From Acholeplasmataceae bacterium (GTDB lineage: Bacteria > Bacillota_I > Bacilli_A > Acholeplasmatales > Acholeplasmataceae): 41,145 bases of DNA. Shown here one piece after another: positions 10,712-19,125 of the stretch. The stretch covers positions 1 to 41,145 of the forward strand of contig JAIPGC010000006.1 of assembly GCA_021736335.1 (NCBI GenBank), in the 5' to 3' direction. Made by a program: the position numbers and the translations under genes. How positions within the stretch are numbered: position 1 is the stretch's first letter; each line of letters begins with the position of its first letter. The notes beneath the pieces are model-generated. The model was not told the origin of the DNA and did not search any database. It saw only the letters and a program-made list of their open reading frames with translations.

Positions 10712-11114
10712 CGTTTTCTTCCTCCTCTTCGAGAGGTTTAATGTTTTCTTCTTTAGGTTTCTTAAAAAGTGGTGTCCAGTAAATAAAAACACCTACTTTG
10801 AGTGAAAATATCCCTAAGAGTAAAACAATATATGAGCGAATCATTACCGGCGTGCCGAGTTCTTTTGTGTCAAACCAGACAAACGCAATAATGATGAAAT
10901 ACAATACATATCTTTGAACCAAATGAAGCACTAGACGATCGGTTCTAAATCTGTTCTTATCTGTTAAGCGAATCATTTGTCCATGATTAAGAAGAGCTAC
11001 TGCAGACCCTAACACTGCCCACAATACATAATCAGTAAAAAAGATTAAAACAACCAGTGATAACACGATGGCATAAACAATTCCGATAAGTGCTATTTTA
11101 TGTACGTCTCTCAT
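10683..11114 (-). CDS. atpI: ATP synthase subunit I (AtpI-like membrane protein)
   Basis: A 143-residue protein with four hydrophobic segments and a short acidic C-terminal tail (EEEEEND). Position before atpB and topology match the ATP synthase I family, which assists c-ring assembly and, in Bacillus, works with AtpZ in divalent cation uptake. The start at 11114 is chosen because GTGAGGA lies five bases upstream; an earlier ATG at 11135 lacks an SD. It overlaps atpZ by 17 bases and atpB by 29. Confidence 0.8.
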   Translation of the reverse strand: MRDVHKIALIGIVYAIVLSLVVLIFFTDYVLWAVLGSAVALLNHGQMIRLTDKNRFRTDRLVLHLVQRYVLYFIIIAFVWFDTKELGTPVMIRSYIVLLLGIFSLKVGVFIYWTPLFKKPKEENIKPLEEEEENDDQSNFGIL

Positions 11115-11301
11115 AGCGTTCCTCACTTTTAACAAATTGCATAATTGTAATAAATCCTACAATAATGCCTAAAATTAATCCAATTGCTCCTAAAATCGTA
11201 GATAAATCACCTTCTGAATCTATTTTGCTGCCAATATAGATACCCAGAAGAGATAGTCCAATGATGGAAAAAATAACTTGCATAACCATCATGTATGTCA
11301 T
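11098..11301 (-). CDS. atpZ: AtpZ/AtpI-family small membrane protein
   Basis: A 67-residue protein of two hydrophobic helices separated by a short polar turn (GSKIDSEGDLSTILG), the layout of the AtpZ/DUF-type subunit that opens many ATP operons. I take the ATG at 11301; the open frame extends into the end of upp, but those residues are unlikely to be translated. The SD is weak (AGAAAAG). It starts 16 bases after upp and overlaps atpI. In Bacillus AtpZ helps supply Mg2+ to the synthase. Confidence 0.7.
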   Translation of the reverse strand: MTYMMVMQVIFSIIGLSLLGIYIGSKIDSEGDLSTILGAIGLILGIIVGFITIMQFVKSEERYERRT

Positions 11302-11317
11302 TAAAACTTTTCTTGAT

Positions 11318-11944
11318 TTACTTCGTTCCAAATAACCGATCCCCACAATCTCCAAGACCAGGCACAATATAGCCTATTTCATTTAAATGACTATCTAGTG
11401 CTGCAAGATAGATGCTTACATCTGGATGATCTTCTTGTAATCTTTTAATACCTTCGGGACACCCAACAAGACCTACATATCTAATGTCAGTTGCTCCGTG
11501 TTTTTTTAATATATCAATTGCTTTAGATGCAGATCCACCACTTGCCAGCATTGGATCAACCACTAAAACAACACTTTCTTTAATGCATGAAGGAAATTTA
11601 GAGTAATAAACTTGAGGTTGAAGTGTCACTTCATCACGATAAAGACCGATATGGCCAATCTTTGCAGTTGGAATGATATTATGGATACCATCAACCATGC
11701 CTAAACCAGCTCTAAGTATTGGGACAATAACAACTTGTTTTTCTAATTCATAGACAGTTGTCTCACACATTGGGGTTTCAATGGTTTTGGGAGTTGTTGT
11801 GAAATCACGCGTGATTTCATAAGTGATTAAACCACCAACTTCCGAAACACTTTCTCTAAACTCTTTTGTTCCAGTTCTTTTGTCTCTAATCTTAGCCATT
11901 TTGTGATCAATTAAGGGGTGATTAAGTATGACGACTTTACTCAT
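11318..11944 (-). CDS. upp: Uracil phosphoribosyltransferase (copy 1)
   Basis: A protein of about 208 residues converting uracil and PRPP to UMP. The PRPP loop reads [16 protein letters not shown], and the C-terminal uracil-binding signature is [17 protein letters not shown]. The start at 11944 is preferred over the ATG at 11953, because GAGGAG sits 10 bases before 11944 but only one base before 11953. It begins one base after the rpiB stop. upp next to the ATP operon is a conserved Gram-positive arrangement. A second upp lies at 17540-18160. Confidence 0.96.
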   Translation of the reverse strand: MSKVVILNHPLIDHKMAKIRDKRTGTKEFRESVSEVGGLITYEITRDFTTTPKTIETPMCETTVYELEKQVVIVPILRAGLGMVDGIHNIIPTAKIGHIGLYRDEVTLQPQVYYSKFPSCIKESVVLVVDPMLASGGSASKAIDILKKHGATDIRYVGLVGCPEGIKRLQEDHPDVSIYLAALDSHLNEIGYIVPGLGDCGDRLFGTK

Positions 11945-11945
11945 G

Positions 11946-12386
11946 CTATTCATTCTCCTCTATTTTATTTATTTTATCTAATCTTTTTTGATGTCTGAGT
12001 TCATAGGTTGCATTCATATAAGCATCAACAATTTTTAAAGCTTCATCTTTTGCTGTTGTTCTTCCACCTAGTGCGATGATGTTCGCATTATTATGTTCTT
12101 TTGCTAATCTTGCTGTCAGTTCATCATAGACAAGGGCTGCACGAACACCTTTGATTTTGTTTGCTGAGATGCTAATACCAATACCAGTTCCACAAAAAAC
12201 TATACCAAAATCATAGTCTTCCTTAGTTACTGCTAACCCAACCTTTTTACCGAAATCAGGATAATCAACTGGGTCTAATGAGTCTGTACCAAAGTCAACA
12301 ACATTGAACTTATTCTTTGTTAAATATGACTTAACGTACTCTTTTAATTCAAAGCCACCATGATCGCTACCAATTGCAATTTTCAT
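11946..12386 (-). CDS. rpiB: Ribose-5-phosphate isomerase B
   Basis: A 146-residue protein interconverting ribose 5-phosphate and ribulose 5-phosphate. It has the family N-terminus [14 protein letters not shown] and the active-site Cys65 in [15 protein letters not shown]. The SD GGAGG is well placed. First gene of the operon running through upp and the ATP synthase. The product feeds ribose 5-phosphate toward PRPP, the cosubstrate of the next gene. Confidence 0.95.
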   Translation of the reverse strand: MKIAIGSDHGGFELKEYVKSYLTKNKFNVVDFGTDSLDPVDYPDFGKKVGLAVTKEDYDFGIVFCGTGIGISISANKIKGVRAALVYDELTARLAKEHNNANIIALGGRTTAKDEALKIVDAYMNATYELRHQKRLDKINKIEENE

Positions 12387-12416
12387 AGAAAACCTCCTAC
12401 CTTTGACTCATAGAAT

Positions 12417-12425
12417 ATTATAACA
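12417..12425 (-). promoter_or_regulatory. Extended -10 promoter of the rpiB-upp-atp operon
   Basis: Minus strand TGTTATAAT is an extended -10 box about 30 bases before the rpiB ATG. No good -35 is found at 17 bases, which is normal for TGn promoters. It is the only evident promoter for the long operon. Confidence 0.5.
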
Positions 12426-12461
12426 TAAAACGTATTTTTCAAAGTATTTTTCGATATAAGA

Positions 12462-12494
12462 AAAGAATAGAGATGGAATACATCTTTATTCTTT
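12462..12494 (-). terminator. Hairpin at the end of typA
   Basis: A 14-bp stem (12462-12475 with 12481-12494, one G-U pair) with a five-base loop includes the typA stop codon. The U-tract is poor (TCTTATA), so termination may be weak or the hairpin may protect the 3' end. Confidence 0.4.
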
Positions 12495-14303
12495 AGTTTC
12501 GTTATAAAATGATTTTCTTCGATCAAGTGCTCTGAGTAATGCTTTTCTCAACCGAATATTCTTAGGTGTGATTTCAATCAATTCATCGTCATCAATAAAT
12601 GACATGCAGGCTTCAAGGTTCATCACTTGTGCTTTCTTAAGTACAACCGTGCTGTCTTTACCAGCTGAACGCATATTGGTTTGTTGTTTTTCCATGGTCA
12701 CATTAACGACCATATCGCTATCTTTATTGCCTTCACCAACAATCATGCCTTCATAAACAGCTGTTCTTGGTTCTATAAACATAGTTCCTCGGTCTTCAAG
12801 TCTACCAATTGCATAAGCTGTTGTCATACCATTGTTCATTGAAACTAGGGCACCTGTTCTACGATTACCAACGGTTTCATTGAGTGAGGGTCTATAATCT
12901 AAGAAGATATGTGATAAGATACCATAACCTTTGGTTGCAGTCAAAAATTGTGTCATAAATCCGATGAGTCCACGTGATGGTAGAGTATAGTGAATTCTGC
13001 TATAGTCACCATTTTGATGCATGGATATGAGATCGCCTCTGCGATCTCCAAGCATTTCAATAACGGTTCCTACGAATTCAGTTGGACAATCGATTTGTAC
13101 ATCTTCATAAGGTTCACACTTCACACCATCAATTGATTTAACGATAACTCTTGGACGAGAGACTTGAAATTCATAATTTTCACGACGCATGTTTTCAATT
13201 AGGATTCCTAAATGTAATTCACCACGTCCAGAAACTGTCCATGCTTCAGTTGTTCCAATACGTTCAACTCTTAAACTAACATCTCTTTGTGTTTCTTTAA
13301 ATAATCTTTCATCAATTTTTGATGCAGTAACAAACTTTCCTTCTTTACCTGCAAAAGGTGAAGAATTGGTTAAGAATGTAATCTGTACAGTTGGTTCATC
13401 TATATGTAGATGTGGTAGTGCTTCTTCGAAGCCTACTTCACAAATAGTTTCTCCAACATGAATATCAGGAAGTCCTGCAAGAGATACGATATCTCCTGAA
13501 TAAGCTTCTTCAACTTCAAATTTATCCATACCCATGCTTTGGAAAATCTTTTGTACTCTAAATGTGACAATCGATCCATCCATACGAACACATGATACTG
13601 TATCATTGGTTCTTAATGTTCCCTTATATATTTTTCCAATACCCATACGACCAACGTAATCGTTATAATCGATTAAAGCAGGTTGAAATTGAAGATGATC
13701 GGTTTCATCTTGATTGGGTTGAGGAATTGATTTGATGATGGTATCTAATATTGGTTCCATTTTGATATCTAAATCAAGATGTGGTTTATAATTAGCTAAT
13801 CCTTGAATACCTGATGCATAAAGCACAGGAAAATCGAGTTGATGCTCATCAGCACCTAAGTCGATAAATAGGTCATAAATTTCATTAACAGTCTTTTGAA
13901 TATCAGCAAATTTACGATCAATCTTATTAACGACAACGATAGGTAATAGTTTGGCTTCTAGAGCCTTTTTCAAAACGAATCTTGTTTGTGGCATCACGCC
14001 TTCAAAAGCATCAACAAGCAACAAAACACCATCCACCATGTGCATGATTCTTTCAACTTCTCCACCAAAGTCAGCATGACCTGGTGTATCTAAAATGTTA
14101 ATTCGATAATCTTTGTAAATGATGGCTGTATTTTTAGCAAGAATAGTTATTCCGCGTTCTCTTTCAATATCATTTGAGTCCATGACTCGATCATCTAATT
14201 GTGCATGCTCATCATAACGTTCGCTTTGCTTTAATAACTGGTTAACTAGCGTCGTCTTTCCGTGATCAACATGTGCAATTATTGCTATATTCCTAATTTC
14301 CAT
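12486..14303 (-). CDS. typA: Ribosome-associated GTPase TypA/BipA
   Basis: A 605-residue translational GTPase. The G domain has AHVDHGKTT (10-18), the switch I segment [16 protein letters not shown] and NKIDR. EF-G-like domains II, III and V follow, then the BipA-specific C-terminal domain (about residues 480-600) with [20 protein letters not shown] and [16 protein letters not shown]. It acts in 50S subunit assembly and stress adaptation. SD AGAGG; transcribed from its own promoter. Confidence 0.96.
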   Translation of the reverse strand: MEIRNIAIIAHVDHGKTTLVNQLLKQSERYDEHAQLDDRVMDSNDIERERGITILAKNTAIIYKDYRINILDTPGHADFGGEVERIMHMVDGVLLLVDAFEGVMPQTRFVLKKALEAKLLPIVVVNKIDRKFADIQKTVNEIYDLFIDLGADEHQLDFPVLYASGIQGLANYKPHLDLDIKMEPILDTIIKSIPQPNQDETDHLQFQPALIDYNDYVGRMGIGKIYKGTLRTNDTVSCVRMDGSIVTFRVQKIFQSMGMDKFEVEEAYSGDIVSLAGLPDIHVGETICEVGFEEALPHLHIDEPTVQITFLTNSSPFAGKEGKFVTASKIDERLFKETQRDVSLRVERIGTTEAWTVSGRGELHLGILIENMRRENYEFQVSRPRVIVKSIDGVKCEPYEDVQIDCPTEFVGTVIEMLGDRRGDLISMHQNGDYSRIHYTLPSRGLIGFMTQFLTATKGYGILSHIFLDYRPSLNETVGNRRTGALVSMNNGMTTAYAIGRLEDRGTMFIEPRTAVYEGMIVGEGNKDSDMVVNVTMEKQQTNMRSAGKDSTVVLKKAQVMNLEACMSFIDDDELIEITPKNIRLRKALLRALDRRKSFYNETKE

Positions 14304-14329
14304 TGGTACCTCTTTTCATAACCTTATCT

Positions 14330-14359
14330 ATTATATACCATTTTTATTAAAATGAACAA
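14330..14359 (-). promoter_or_regulatory. Promoter of typA
   Basis: Minus strand TTGTTC (14354-14359), an 18-base spacer, TATAAT (14330-14335), then about 25 bases to the typA ATG. It is immediately downstream of the tsaC end. Confidence 0.55.
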
Positions 14360-14384
14360 AAAAAGTCCTTTTATAGACCTTTTT
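14358..14384 (-). terminator. Probable terminator of prfA-prmC-tsaC
   Basis: Minus strand AAAAAGGTC, loop TATAAAA, GGACTTTTTTT. The stem has one mismatch and one wobble but a long U-tract. It overlaps the tsaC stop codon and abuts the typA -35. Confidence 0.45.
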
Positions 14385-14958
14385 AGCAATCATTATATGA
14401 TTGTAGCGCATTTAATGCGTTTTTAATGGATTCTTCAGTAATTGTTCCTTGTCTAAGAATCTTTAGTGGCTTAACTGTTAAATCAACGACTGTTGATGAG
14501 ACGTGACTCTGATCTTCTGTTTGTTCATAAATCTCATCAATCATTGACCCAAATTGGTCTTTGATCTCGTTGATATCTGATAGTGGTGGTTCACCACTTT
14601 TATTTAAACTTGTGACTCTTAATACTCCATATTTCTTAATGATTTCTAAAGCTTTTGGATGATTTGGAATTCGAGCTGCAATCGTTTTTTCACCTGTTAA
14701 CTGATGAAATTTCTCTGTTGTGTTAAACACAAATGTTATTGGACCTGGCCAAAACTGCTTCATTAAAAATAGCGAGACTTGATCCAATTCAACAATGTCA
14801 ATTAAATCAGTCATATCATGACATAATATGGGGATTTGTTTTGACTGCTCTCTACCTTTGATTTCAAATATTTTCTTGAGCGCTTCTTCATCATAAAGCT
14901 TAGCTGCAAGTCCATAAACTGTGTCAGTGGGAATGATGATTAAATCTCCTTTATTCAT
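14383..14958 (-). CDS. tsaC: L-threonylcarbamoyladenylate synthase (Sua5/YrdC/TsaC family)
   Basis: A protein of about 191 residues making threonylcarbamoyl-AMP for the t6A37 modification of ANN-decoding tRNAs. It carries IIIPTDTVYGLAAK, KGREQSKQIPI, FWPGPITFV and RVTSLNKSG, covering the nucleotide and substrate site. The open frame reaches back to a TTG at 14982, but the ATG at 14958 follows GGAGGTG at a workable distance and is the better start. It overlaps prmC by eight bases. The C-terminal Sua5 domain is absent, as in short TsaC proteins. Confidence 0.92.
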   Translation of the reverse strand: MNKGDLIIIPTDTVYGLAAKLYDEEALKKIFEIKGREQSKQIPILCHDMTDLIDIVELDQVSLFLMKQFWPGPITFVFNTTEKFHQLTGEKTIAARIPNHPKALEIIKKYGVLRVTSLNKSGEPPLSDINEIKDQFGSMIDEIYEQTEDQSHVSSTVVDLTVKPLKILRQGTITEESIKNALNALQSYNDC

Positions 14959-15805
14959 CTTTGAGAACACCTCCAATACCAATAAATGTGAATCTATCTT
15001 TTCCTGCTAAATCTTTTAATTGAACGATTTTTGCTTGTGGATAATAATGCTTTGCAAATTCTAAAATTTGCGCCTTTTGTTGATATCCATGCTCAAAGCC
15101 TATAAGTCCTTTTTCTTTAATATAAGCTGCGGATTCTTTAATAATTCTCTCATAAAAATCAACACCAAGTTTGCCACCATAAAGGGCTACACTGGGCTCT
15201 TTTTTTACAATGTCTTCAACAATCTCAGTATCAGGAATATAGGGCGGATTTGAGATAATCATATCAAATGGATGACTCATATTATCAAATAAATCGCTTT
15301 GAATGATTTGTGCTTTTGCTTTCAAATTTTCTCTATTATCATGAGCAACTTTGAGTGCATCGCTACTGATATCAGTAATGGTCAATCTTAGATTTTCTTC
15401 TTCAAGTGCTAGGGTTAAACCAATGCACCCACTGCCTGTTCCTAAATCAAGAACATCCAGTTTTTCACCGTTAAAATACTTGTCATAGAAATATAGGACA
15501 TGCTCGACTAATTGTTCAGTCTCAGCTCTTGGAATTAAGACATCACCATTGACTTTAAATGGATGTCCAAAGAAATAAGAGTGACCGATTAAATGCTGAA
15601 CAGGTATATTATCAATTAAATATTGATCCAATGCTTCTAAGTATCTATTTTGAAAATCTGAATCAACTTCTTGGTTCAAATTCAAGTAAAACTGATGTGG
15701 CTCTTGATTCGATAATTCCATCAATAAGAGTTTTGCAGCTTCTTCTTCTTTATTTTTTGATTTTGTTTTCTTGTATGCTAATTTAAGCAATTGGTCGTAG
15801 GTCAC
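14951..15805 (-). CDS. prmC: Release factor glutamine N5-methyltransferase
   Basis: A 284-residue SAM-dependent enzyme that methylates the GGQ glutamine of release factors. It has an N-terminal helical domain (1-80), the SAM motif DLGTGSGCIG (120-129) and the catalytic NPPY (186-189). The start is GTG, overlapping the prfA TGA as GTGA, which implies translational coupling with its own substrate RF1. The adjacent order prfA-prmC-tsaC is widespread in Firmicutes. Confidence 0.95.
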   Translation of the reverse strand: MTYDQLLKLAYKKTKSKNKEEEAAKLLLMELSNQEPHQFYLNLNQEVDSDFQNRYLEALDQYLIDNIPVQHLIGHSYFFGHPFKVNGDVLIPRAETEQLVEHVLYFYDKYFNGEKLDVLDLGTGSGCIGLTLALEEENLRLTITDISSDALKVAHDNRENLKAKAQIIQSDLFDNMSHPFDMIISNPPYIPDTEIVEDIVKKEPSVALYGGKLGVDFYERIIKESAAYIKEKGLIGFEHGYQQKAQILEFAKHYYPQAKIVQLKDLAGKDRFTFIGIGGVLKDE

Positions 15806-16866
15806 ACTTTTTCTCCCATGAGCTGGCGCTTTTGGAATTCATTCAAGAGTGGTTCTAATACCAAATCAAGTCTGCCTTCCATAATGGCATCTAGTCTTTG
15901 AAGTGTAAGTCCAATACGATGATCAGAAACGCGATTTTGAGGATAATTATATGTTCTTATCTTTTCACTGCGATCGCCTCTTCCAATCATGGCTTTTCTT
16001 TCAGCATCAACCTTAGAATTTTGTTCTTCTAAGATGGAATCAAATAATCTTGTTTTTAATAATTTAAATGCACTTGCTTTATTTTCATGTTGGCTTTTTC
16101 CGATTTGGCATGCGACCATAAGACCACTAGGAATATGGGTTAAACGAACAGCTGATTTTGTGGTATTCACACTTTGTCCACCTGGACCACTTGAATTATA
16201 TGTGTCAACGCGAATATCATCCCACTTGATATCAAGTTCTATTTCTTCTGCTTCAGGCATGACGTGGACTGTTGCTGTTGATGTGTGAACACGTCCCATG
16301 GACTCGGTTTCAGGAACACGTTGAACTCTATGAGTTCCTGATTCATACTTTAAAAACGAATAAACAAGTTTTCCTGAAACGATGAATTCAATTGATGTAT
16401 ATCCACCCATAGCACCGTCCATCGCATTTAAAACTTCGATTTTCCAGCCTTTGGATTCAGCATACTTGGAATACATTCTAAAAAGATCTCCAGCAAAGAT
16501 ATTGCCTTCATCTCCTCCAGCAGCACCTTTGATATCGACGACAACGTTTTTATCGTCATTAGGATCCTTTGGAAGCAATAAGATTTTTAATTGTTCTTCG
16601 GTCTTTGCTAAAACCTCGCCTAAACGATCTATTTCTGCTTGGAGCATTTCAATCAAATCATGATCTTCTTCATCTTCAATCATGACTTCTAATTCCTTAA
16701 GTTCATTTGATTTAGTCTTAAAAAAACGATATGTTTCTACCGTTTCTTGAATGGAACTAGATTCCTTGAGTAAGCTTGTCATTTCTTTGACTTCAAGTTT
16801 ACCAGAAGCTAGTTTATCTTGAATTTCTTGATATTGTTTTTCAATTAAAGCCAATCGATCATACAT
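15802..16866 (-). CDS. prfA: Peptide chain release factor 1
   Basis: A protein of about 354 residues recognising UAA and UAG. The stop-recognition PxT motif reads PET (about residue 185, in RVPETESMGRVHTS), and the peptidyl-tRNA hydrolysis motif GPGGQSVNTT is at about 227-236. An ATG at 16866 is chosen: AGGTG lies six bases upstream, while the GTG/ATG at 16875/16872 overlap that SD. The gene itself ends in TGA, so RF2 must exist elsewhere in the genome. Confidence 0.95.
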   Translation of the reverse strand: MYDRLALIEKQYQEIQDKLASGKLEVKEMTSLLKESSSIQETVETYRFFKTKSNELKELEVMIEDEEDHDLIEMLQAEIDRLGEVLAKTEEQLKILLLPKDPNDDKNVVVDIKGAAGGDEGNIFAGDLFRMYSKYAESKGWKIEVLNAMDGAMGGYTSIEFIVSGKLVYSFLKYESGTHRVQRVPETESMGRVHTSTATVHVMPEAEEIELDIKWDDIRVDTYNSSGPGGQSVNTTKSAVRLTHIPSGLMVACQIGKSQHENKASAFKLLKTRLFDSILEEQNSKVDAERKAMIGRGDRSEKIRTYNYPQNRVSDHRIGLTLQRLDAIMEGRLDLVLEPLLNEFQKRQLMGEKV

Positions 16867-16931
16867 ATTCATCACCTGCTAGATAATATTACCATATTTC
16901 ACATCTATTTTCCATAGGAAAGGTTGTCTAG

Positions 16932-16970
16932 TTATAAGAAAATGTTCTTTACTAAGATAATCTCTTATAA
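16932..16970. repeat. Inverted repeat in the prfA-dps divergent region
   Basis: TTATAAGA (16932-16939) and its exact complement TCTTATAA (16963-16970) are separated by 23 bases. It is upstream of dps and could be an operator for an oxidative or iron regulator. It does not match the PerR consensus spacing, so the assignment is open. Confidence 0.35.
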
Positions 16971-16980
16971 GTCGTTATCA

Positions 16981-17009
16981 CTGCAATATTTGACTAAAAG
17001 TGGTATACT
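16981..17009 (+). promoter_or_regulatory. Promoter of dps
   Basis: CTGCAA (16981-16986), 17-base spacer, TATACT (17004-17009) with an upstream TGG giving an extended -10. The start codon is 37 bases downstream. Confidence 0.55.
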
Positions 17010-17045
17010 ATAAATGAAGAAAAAAAGAAAGGAAAGGTAATATTT

Positions 17046-17480
17046 ATGGAAAAATTATATCAGGCTTTAAACAAGCAAGTCGCAAACTTAAGTGTATTAT
17101 TCACTAAATTGCATCACTTTCATTGGTATGTGAGTGGACCAAATTTCTATCCACTTCATGCAAAATTTGAAGAATTCTACGATGAAGTCAATGAATTATA
17201 TGACGCATTCGCAGAAAGATTGTTGATGATTGGGGGACAACCCGTCTCTAATCTTAAGGGTTATTTAGCAATCACTTCACTCAAAGAAGCATCAGGAACT
17301 GAAAAACCCGAAGAAATGATAGGTCATATTTTGGATGACTTTAAATTGTTGGCTACTGAATTAAAAGAAGTTTTATTCTTGGCTCAAGAAAAGAATGATG
17401 AAACAACTGCTGATATGTTGATTACAACACTCGCAAGTTTTGAAAAACATATTTGGATGCTATCTTCAACATTGAAATAA
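17046..17480 (+). CDS. dps: Dps-family ferritin-like DNA-protection protein
   Basis: A 144-residue four-helix protein of normal Dps length. The inter-subunit ferroxidase residues are visible: H26 in FHWYVSGP, H38 in LHAKFEEF, E42, and D53 and E57 in YDAFAERL. Dps dodecamers oxidise and store Fe2+ using peroxide. The N-terminus lacks the lysine-rich DNA-binding tail, so iron detoxification may dominate. It is monocistronic on the plus strand, with its own promoter and a strong terminator shared with upp2. Confidence 0.93.
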   Translation: MEKLYQALNKQVANLSVLFTKLHHFHWYVSGPNFYPLHAKFEEFYDEVNELYDAFAERLLMIGGQPVSNLKGYLAITSLKEASGTEKPEEMIGHILDDFKLLATELKEVLFLAQEKNDETTADMLITTLASFEKHIWMLSSTLK

Positions 17481-17495
17481 CAAATGATTATTGAT

Positions 17496-17527
17496 AAAAA
17501 GTAGAAACAACGTTTCTACTTTTTTTT
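17496..17527. terminator. Bidirectional terminator between dps and upp2
   Basis: A 13-bp stem (AAAAAGTAGAAAC / GTTTCTACTTTTT) with loop AAC, a T-run on the plus strand and an A-run on the other side. It serves both dps and the convergent upp2. Confidence 0.85.
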
Positions 17528-17539
17528 ATATTTATTTCT

Positions 17540-18160
17540 CTATTTGGTATCAAACAAACGATCTCCAGCATCTCCAACACCAGGAACTATATATGCGTTT
17601 TCATTAAGTCTTTCATCTAAACTTCCGAGATAAATCATGATCTCGGGATGTTTTTCTTTAATCCGGTTTATACCTTCCATAACGCCAATAATAGAAACAA
17701 CTGTAATATCTTTAGCACCTTGCTCTTTGAGTTTATCAATAGCTACTTCTACACTTCCTCCTGTGGCAAGCAAAGGATCTAAAATAAAGACCTTAGCATG
17801 CTTGATATTTTCAGGAAATTTTGCATAATAGACATGTGGTATATGTGTGTCATGATCACGATACATTCCAATATGAGCAACCTTCAATGAAGGTATCAAA
17901 TTCTGAATACCTTGTGTCATTCCCAATCCTGCTCTCAAAATAGGAACAATAACAATCTCTTGACTTAACTCATATCCAATGGTTTTAGCAATTGGCGTTT
18001 CAATTTCTTTTTCTTTCAATTTCAAATCTCTACTGATCTCATAAACCATTAAAGCTGAAATCTCATCTGTAACTTCTCTAAACATTTTTGTACTACATGT
18101 TTTGTCACGAAGCATTGTAATCTTATGCTTAATGAGTGGGTGTTCAATTACTTGATACAT
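17540..18160 (-). CDS. upp: Uracil phosphoribosyltransferase (copy 2)
   Basis: A 206-residue paralogue of the copy at 11318-11944. The PRPP loop is ILDPLLATGGSVEVAI and the uracil signature YIVPGVGDAGDRLFDTK, so it should be active. It sits directly after the carbamate-kinase operon; only a terminator hairpin separates them, and the SD AGGAGG follows immediately. That placement suggests a link to the nearby NCS2-type permeases, for example salvage of an imported base (inference). Confidence 0.93.
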   Translation of the reverse strand: MYQVIEHPLIKHKITMLRDKTCSTKMFREVTDEISALMVYEISRDLKLKEKEIETPIAKTIGYELSQEIVIVPILRAGLGMTQGIQNLIPSLKVAHIGMYRDHDTHIPHVYYAKFPENIKHAKVFILDPLLATGGSVEVAIDKLKEQGAKDITVVSIIGVMEGINRIKEKHPEIMIYLGSLDERLNENAYIVPGVGDAGDRLFDTK

Positions 18161-18178
18161 TTTAATTTCCTCCTAAAT

Positions 18179-18200
18179 AAAAAGGTACTAAAAGTACCTT
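18179..18200 (-). terminator. Terminator after the carbamate kinase gene
   Basis: Minus strand AAGGTACT, loop TTT, AGTACCTT followed by U-rich sequence. The hairpin contains the arcC stop codon. The SD of upp2 begins about five bases past the U-tract, so it can act only as a partial attenuator if upp2 lacks a private promoter. Confidence 0.65.
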
Positions 18201-19125
18201 ATTCATATATGATCGTTCCTGCTTGTCCTTTAACAGCTAAAGCAGCATCTTCTAGACTTGCAATAATAGCTTGTCCATTTTTATTGTGTTCAACAAATGA
18301 AATAGCAGCAACAATCTTAGGTTCCATGCTACCTTTGCCAAATTGACCATCAAGTATATATTGCTTGGCATCTTTAATGGTTAACTTGCTAAATTCAATC
18401 TCATTAGGCTTGTTATAATTGATAGACACTCGTTTTACTGCTGTAAGAATGATAAAAATATCAGCTTTAATAAGTTCTGCTAATTTAGCACTACTAAAAT
18501 CTTTATCAATAACTGCAGATACACCTCTTAAGGTGTTTCCTTTAATGACTGGGATACCACCACCTCCAGCAGCGATAACCACATGATCGTTATCTAATAA
18601 TTCACGTATAATGTTTTTTTCAATAATATCGATAGGTCTTGGGCTTGGAACTACAAATCGATATCCTCTGCCAGCATCTTCTACCATAGGTAAATCAATG
18701 GTTTTCCTAAGTTCATCAGCTTCTTGCTTGGTGTGAAATTTTCCTATTGGTTTTGTAGGATTCTGAAAGGCTGGATCATTTTCATCGACAACAGTTTGTG
18801 TAACAATTGTAGCTACATCTTTTATTATATTTCTTGAGGCTAAGGAATTATAGATTGCGTTTTGTAAGTGATACCCTATATATCCTTGACTCATTGATCC
18901 ACATTCAGGTAAAAGCATAATAGGAATGTTTTGCTTATAATCATGTGCTGTTTCAAAAGCACTTTGTATCATACCAACTTGAGGTCCATTTCCATGTACA
19001 ATAGCAACATGGTGTCCTTGCTCAACAAGGTCAGCAACACTTTCAGCAGCATGTTTAACCAATTCCATTTGTTCTTGAGGATTATCGCCTAATGCGTTAC
19101 CACCAAGTGCAACTAATATTTTCAT
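18199..19125 (-). CDS. arcC: Carbamate kinase (AllK/ArcC type)
   Basis: A 308-residue enzyme transferring phosphate from carbamoyl phosphate to ADP and releasing carbamate (NH3 plus CO2). Conserved segments are LVALGGNALG (4-13), IVHGNGPQVG (43-52), MSQGYIGYHLQN and the glycine-rich AAGGGGIPV. It overlaps the DUF1116 gene by ATGA, and no arginine deiminase or ornithine transcarbamoylase is nearby. The carbamoyl phosphate therefore most likely comes from the FdrA/DUF1116/DUF2877 enzyme, as for E. coli AllK. Confidence 0.95.
   Translation of the reverse strand: MKILVALGGNALGDNPQEQMELVKHAAESVADLVEQGHHVAIVHGNGPQVGMIQSAFETAHDYKQNIPIMLLPECGSMSQGYIGYHLQNAIYNSLASRNIIKDVATIVTQTVVDENDPAFQNPTKPIGKFHTKQEADELRKTIDLPMVEDAGRGYRFVVPSPRPIDIIEKNIIRELLDNDHVVIAAGGGGIPVIKGNTLRGVSAVIDKDFSSAKLAELIKADIFIILTAVKRVSINYNKPNEIEFSKLTIKDAKQYILDGQFGKGSMEPKIVAAISFVEHNKNGQAIIASLEDAALAVKGQAGTIIYE

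Noticed and set aside
16932-16970. PerR or Fur box in front of dps
   Set aside because: The inverted repeat has the wrong spacing and half-sites for TTATAATnATTATAA or a Fur box. Kept only as an unassigned repeat.
18199-19125. Arginine deiminase pathway assignment for the carbamate kinase
   Set aside because: No arcA, arcB or arcD-type antiporter is adjacent; the gene is translationally coupled to the FdrA/DUF1116 pair instead.
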